A model generated the notes under the pieces. The model was given only the letters and a program-made list of their open reading frames with translations, had not been told where the DNA came from and did no database searches. From contig CAMUML010000008.1 in assembly GCA_947089855.1 (NCBI GenBank), positions 1 to 64,000 on the forward strand: a stretch of DNA of 64,000 nucleotides, in the 5' to 3' direction. The DNA is from an uncultured Eubacterium sp. (GTDB lineage Bacteria > Bacillota > Clostridia > Lachnospirales > Lachnospiraceae). A program made the position numbers and the translations under genes. This document shows, piece after piece, positions 63,511 through 64,000 of the stretch (its first letter is position 1; each line of letters starts with the position of its first letter).

Positions 63511-64000
63511 ATGCAAAAGAAATCATGGATATGGTTGGTTGTTTTCTGTTTCAGCTTGTGTATGGCCTTTGGGTTTATCCATACAGGAAAGGCCCATGCA
63601 GGCGTACAGGGCAAGTTTGAGTATGAATACTGGGAGATGCGGTATCCCAAAGGGACAGTGGAGATTACCGCTTATACAGGGGACGATACGGAGGTAGTTG
63701 TCCCAGAAGTTATCGATGGCTATAAGGTAGGTGGGATTGGCAGTGAAGCATTTAAAAATTGTAAAAATTTAAAGAGTATCCATTTGCCTTCCGGGATCAA
63801 ACGGATAGAACGCAGGGCTTTTGAGGGCTGCAGCAGCCTGGAAAGCATAAAGCTTCCATCGGAATTGGACTATATGGATTATCAGGTTTTTTCGGGTTGT
63901 ACCAGTTTAAAAAATGTGGAATTGCCAGCAAAACTAACATTGCTAAGGGGAGGTACTTTTAAAGGCTGCACGAGCCTGGAAAGCATCCGGCTTCCAGTGG
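63511..64000 (+). CDS. Partial LRR_5 surface protein 5, runs off the window
   Basis: ATG 63511 follows AAGGAGGGGG. A signal peptide (about 1-30, ending AHAGV) is followed by a head module (KGTVEITAYTGDDTEVVVPEVI) and at least four LRR_5 units (IGSEAFKNCKNLKSIHLP). The frame stays open to the window end. It is probably another BspA-like protein with its own head style. Confidence 0.88.
   Translation, partial: MQKKSWIWLVVFCFSLCMAFGFIHTGKAHAGVQGKFEYEYWEMRYPKGTVEITAYTGDDTEVVVPEVIDGYKVGGIGSEAFKNCKNLKSIHLPSGIKRIERRAFEGCSSLESIKLPSELDYMDYQVFSGCTSLKNVELPAKLTLLRGGTFKGCTSLESIRLPV

Overview
The window looks like a Gram-positive, spore-forming member of the Clostridia, most likely a gut Lachnospiraceae. 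The basis is: A/G-rich ribosome sites, frequent TTG/GTG starts, Sec signal peptides without outer-membrane genes, an IspE (MEP isoprenoid) gene, a broken SleC-like spore-cortex gene, a Firmicute-style type VII secretion (T7SSb-like) locus, and BspA-type leucine-rich-repeat (LRR_5) surface proteins. No rRNA, tRNA or CRISPR was seen.

Region 1 (1-9.4 kb): two degenerate MinD/ParA-like genes; a convergent CNNM/CBS (HlyC/CorC family) membrane protein; a membrane-anchored coiled-coil protein with a hendecad repeat; a secreted protein with a carbohydrate-binding-like module and an octapeptide array; then ispE and a GntR/FCD regulator behind a strong promoter.

Region 2 (9.4-16.3 kb): a 4.8-kb element carrying an ECF-like sigma factor, an anti-sigma-like protein, a secreted protein, a small ORF and a large serine recombinase. 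It splits a SleC-like gene between two copies of GGTACCGGAA, and precise excision would rejoin the reading frame. Next come a MITE, a small resolvase gene, and two near-palindromic sites with 12-bp arms and opposite central dinucleotides, placed directly before the secretion locus.

Region 3 (16.3-38.3 kb): a T7SS-like locus wired into Ser/Thr phospho-signalling. In order: a secreted Ig-like protein, a receptor kinase with a solute-binding-like ectodomain, a DUF6382-like/FHA protein, a small membrane protein, a three-ATPase EssC with FHA, a LytTR regulator, an unknown protein, a YukD/EsaB-like ubiquitin-fold protein, six small helical proteins (five with WxG), a pseudo-protease/FHA membrane protein, a DUF6273-like secreted protein, a PP2C phosphatase, an FHA protein with a threonine-containing repeat, and a PASTA kinase. 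No EsaA/EccD-like polytopic membrane protein is visible.

Region 4 (38.3-64 kb): an island of surface proteins. Four giant LRR_5 proteins share one C-terminal architecture. Around them are a small LRR protein, an SGNH hydrolase, a polysaccharide deacetylase, a membrane-anchored cohesin-like protein, a second PP2C phosphatase, a cohesin-dockerin-like protein, and the start of another LRR protein at the window edge. Decayed duplicate fragments between genes show that the island grew by segmental duplication. A family of about 160-270-bp MITEs (TTACTWTTCAC ends, 8-9-bp target duplications) is scattered through the window.

All functional calls come from reading motifs in the translated sequence; no database search was run.
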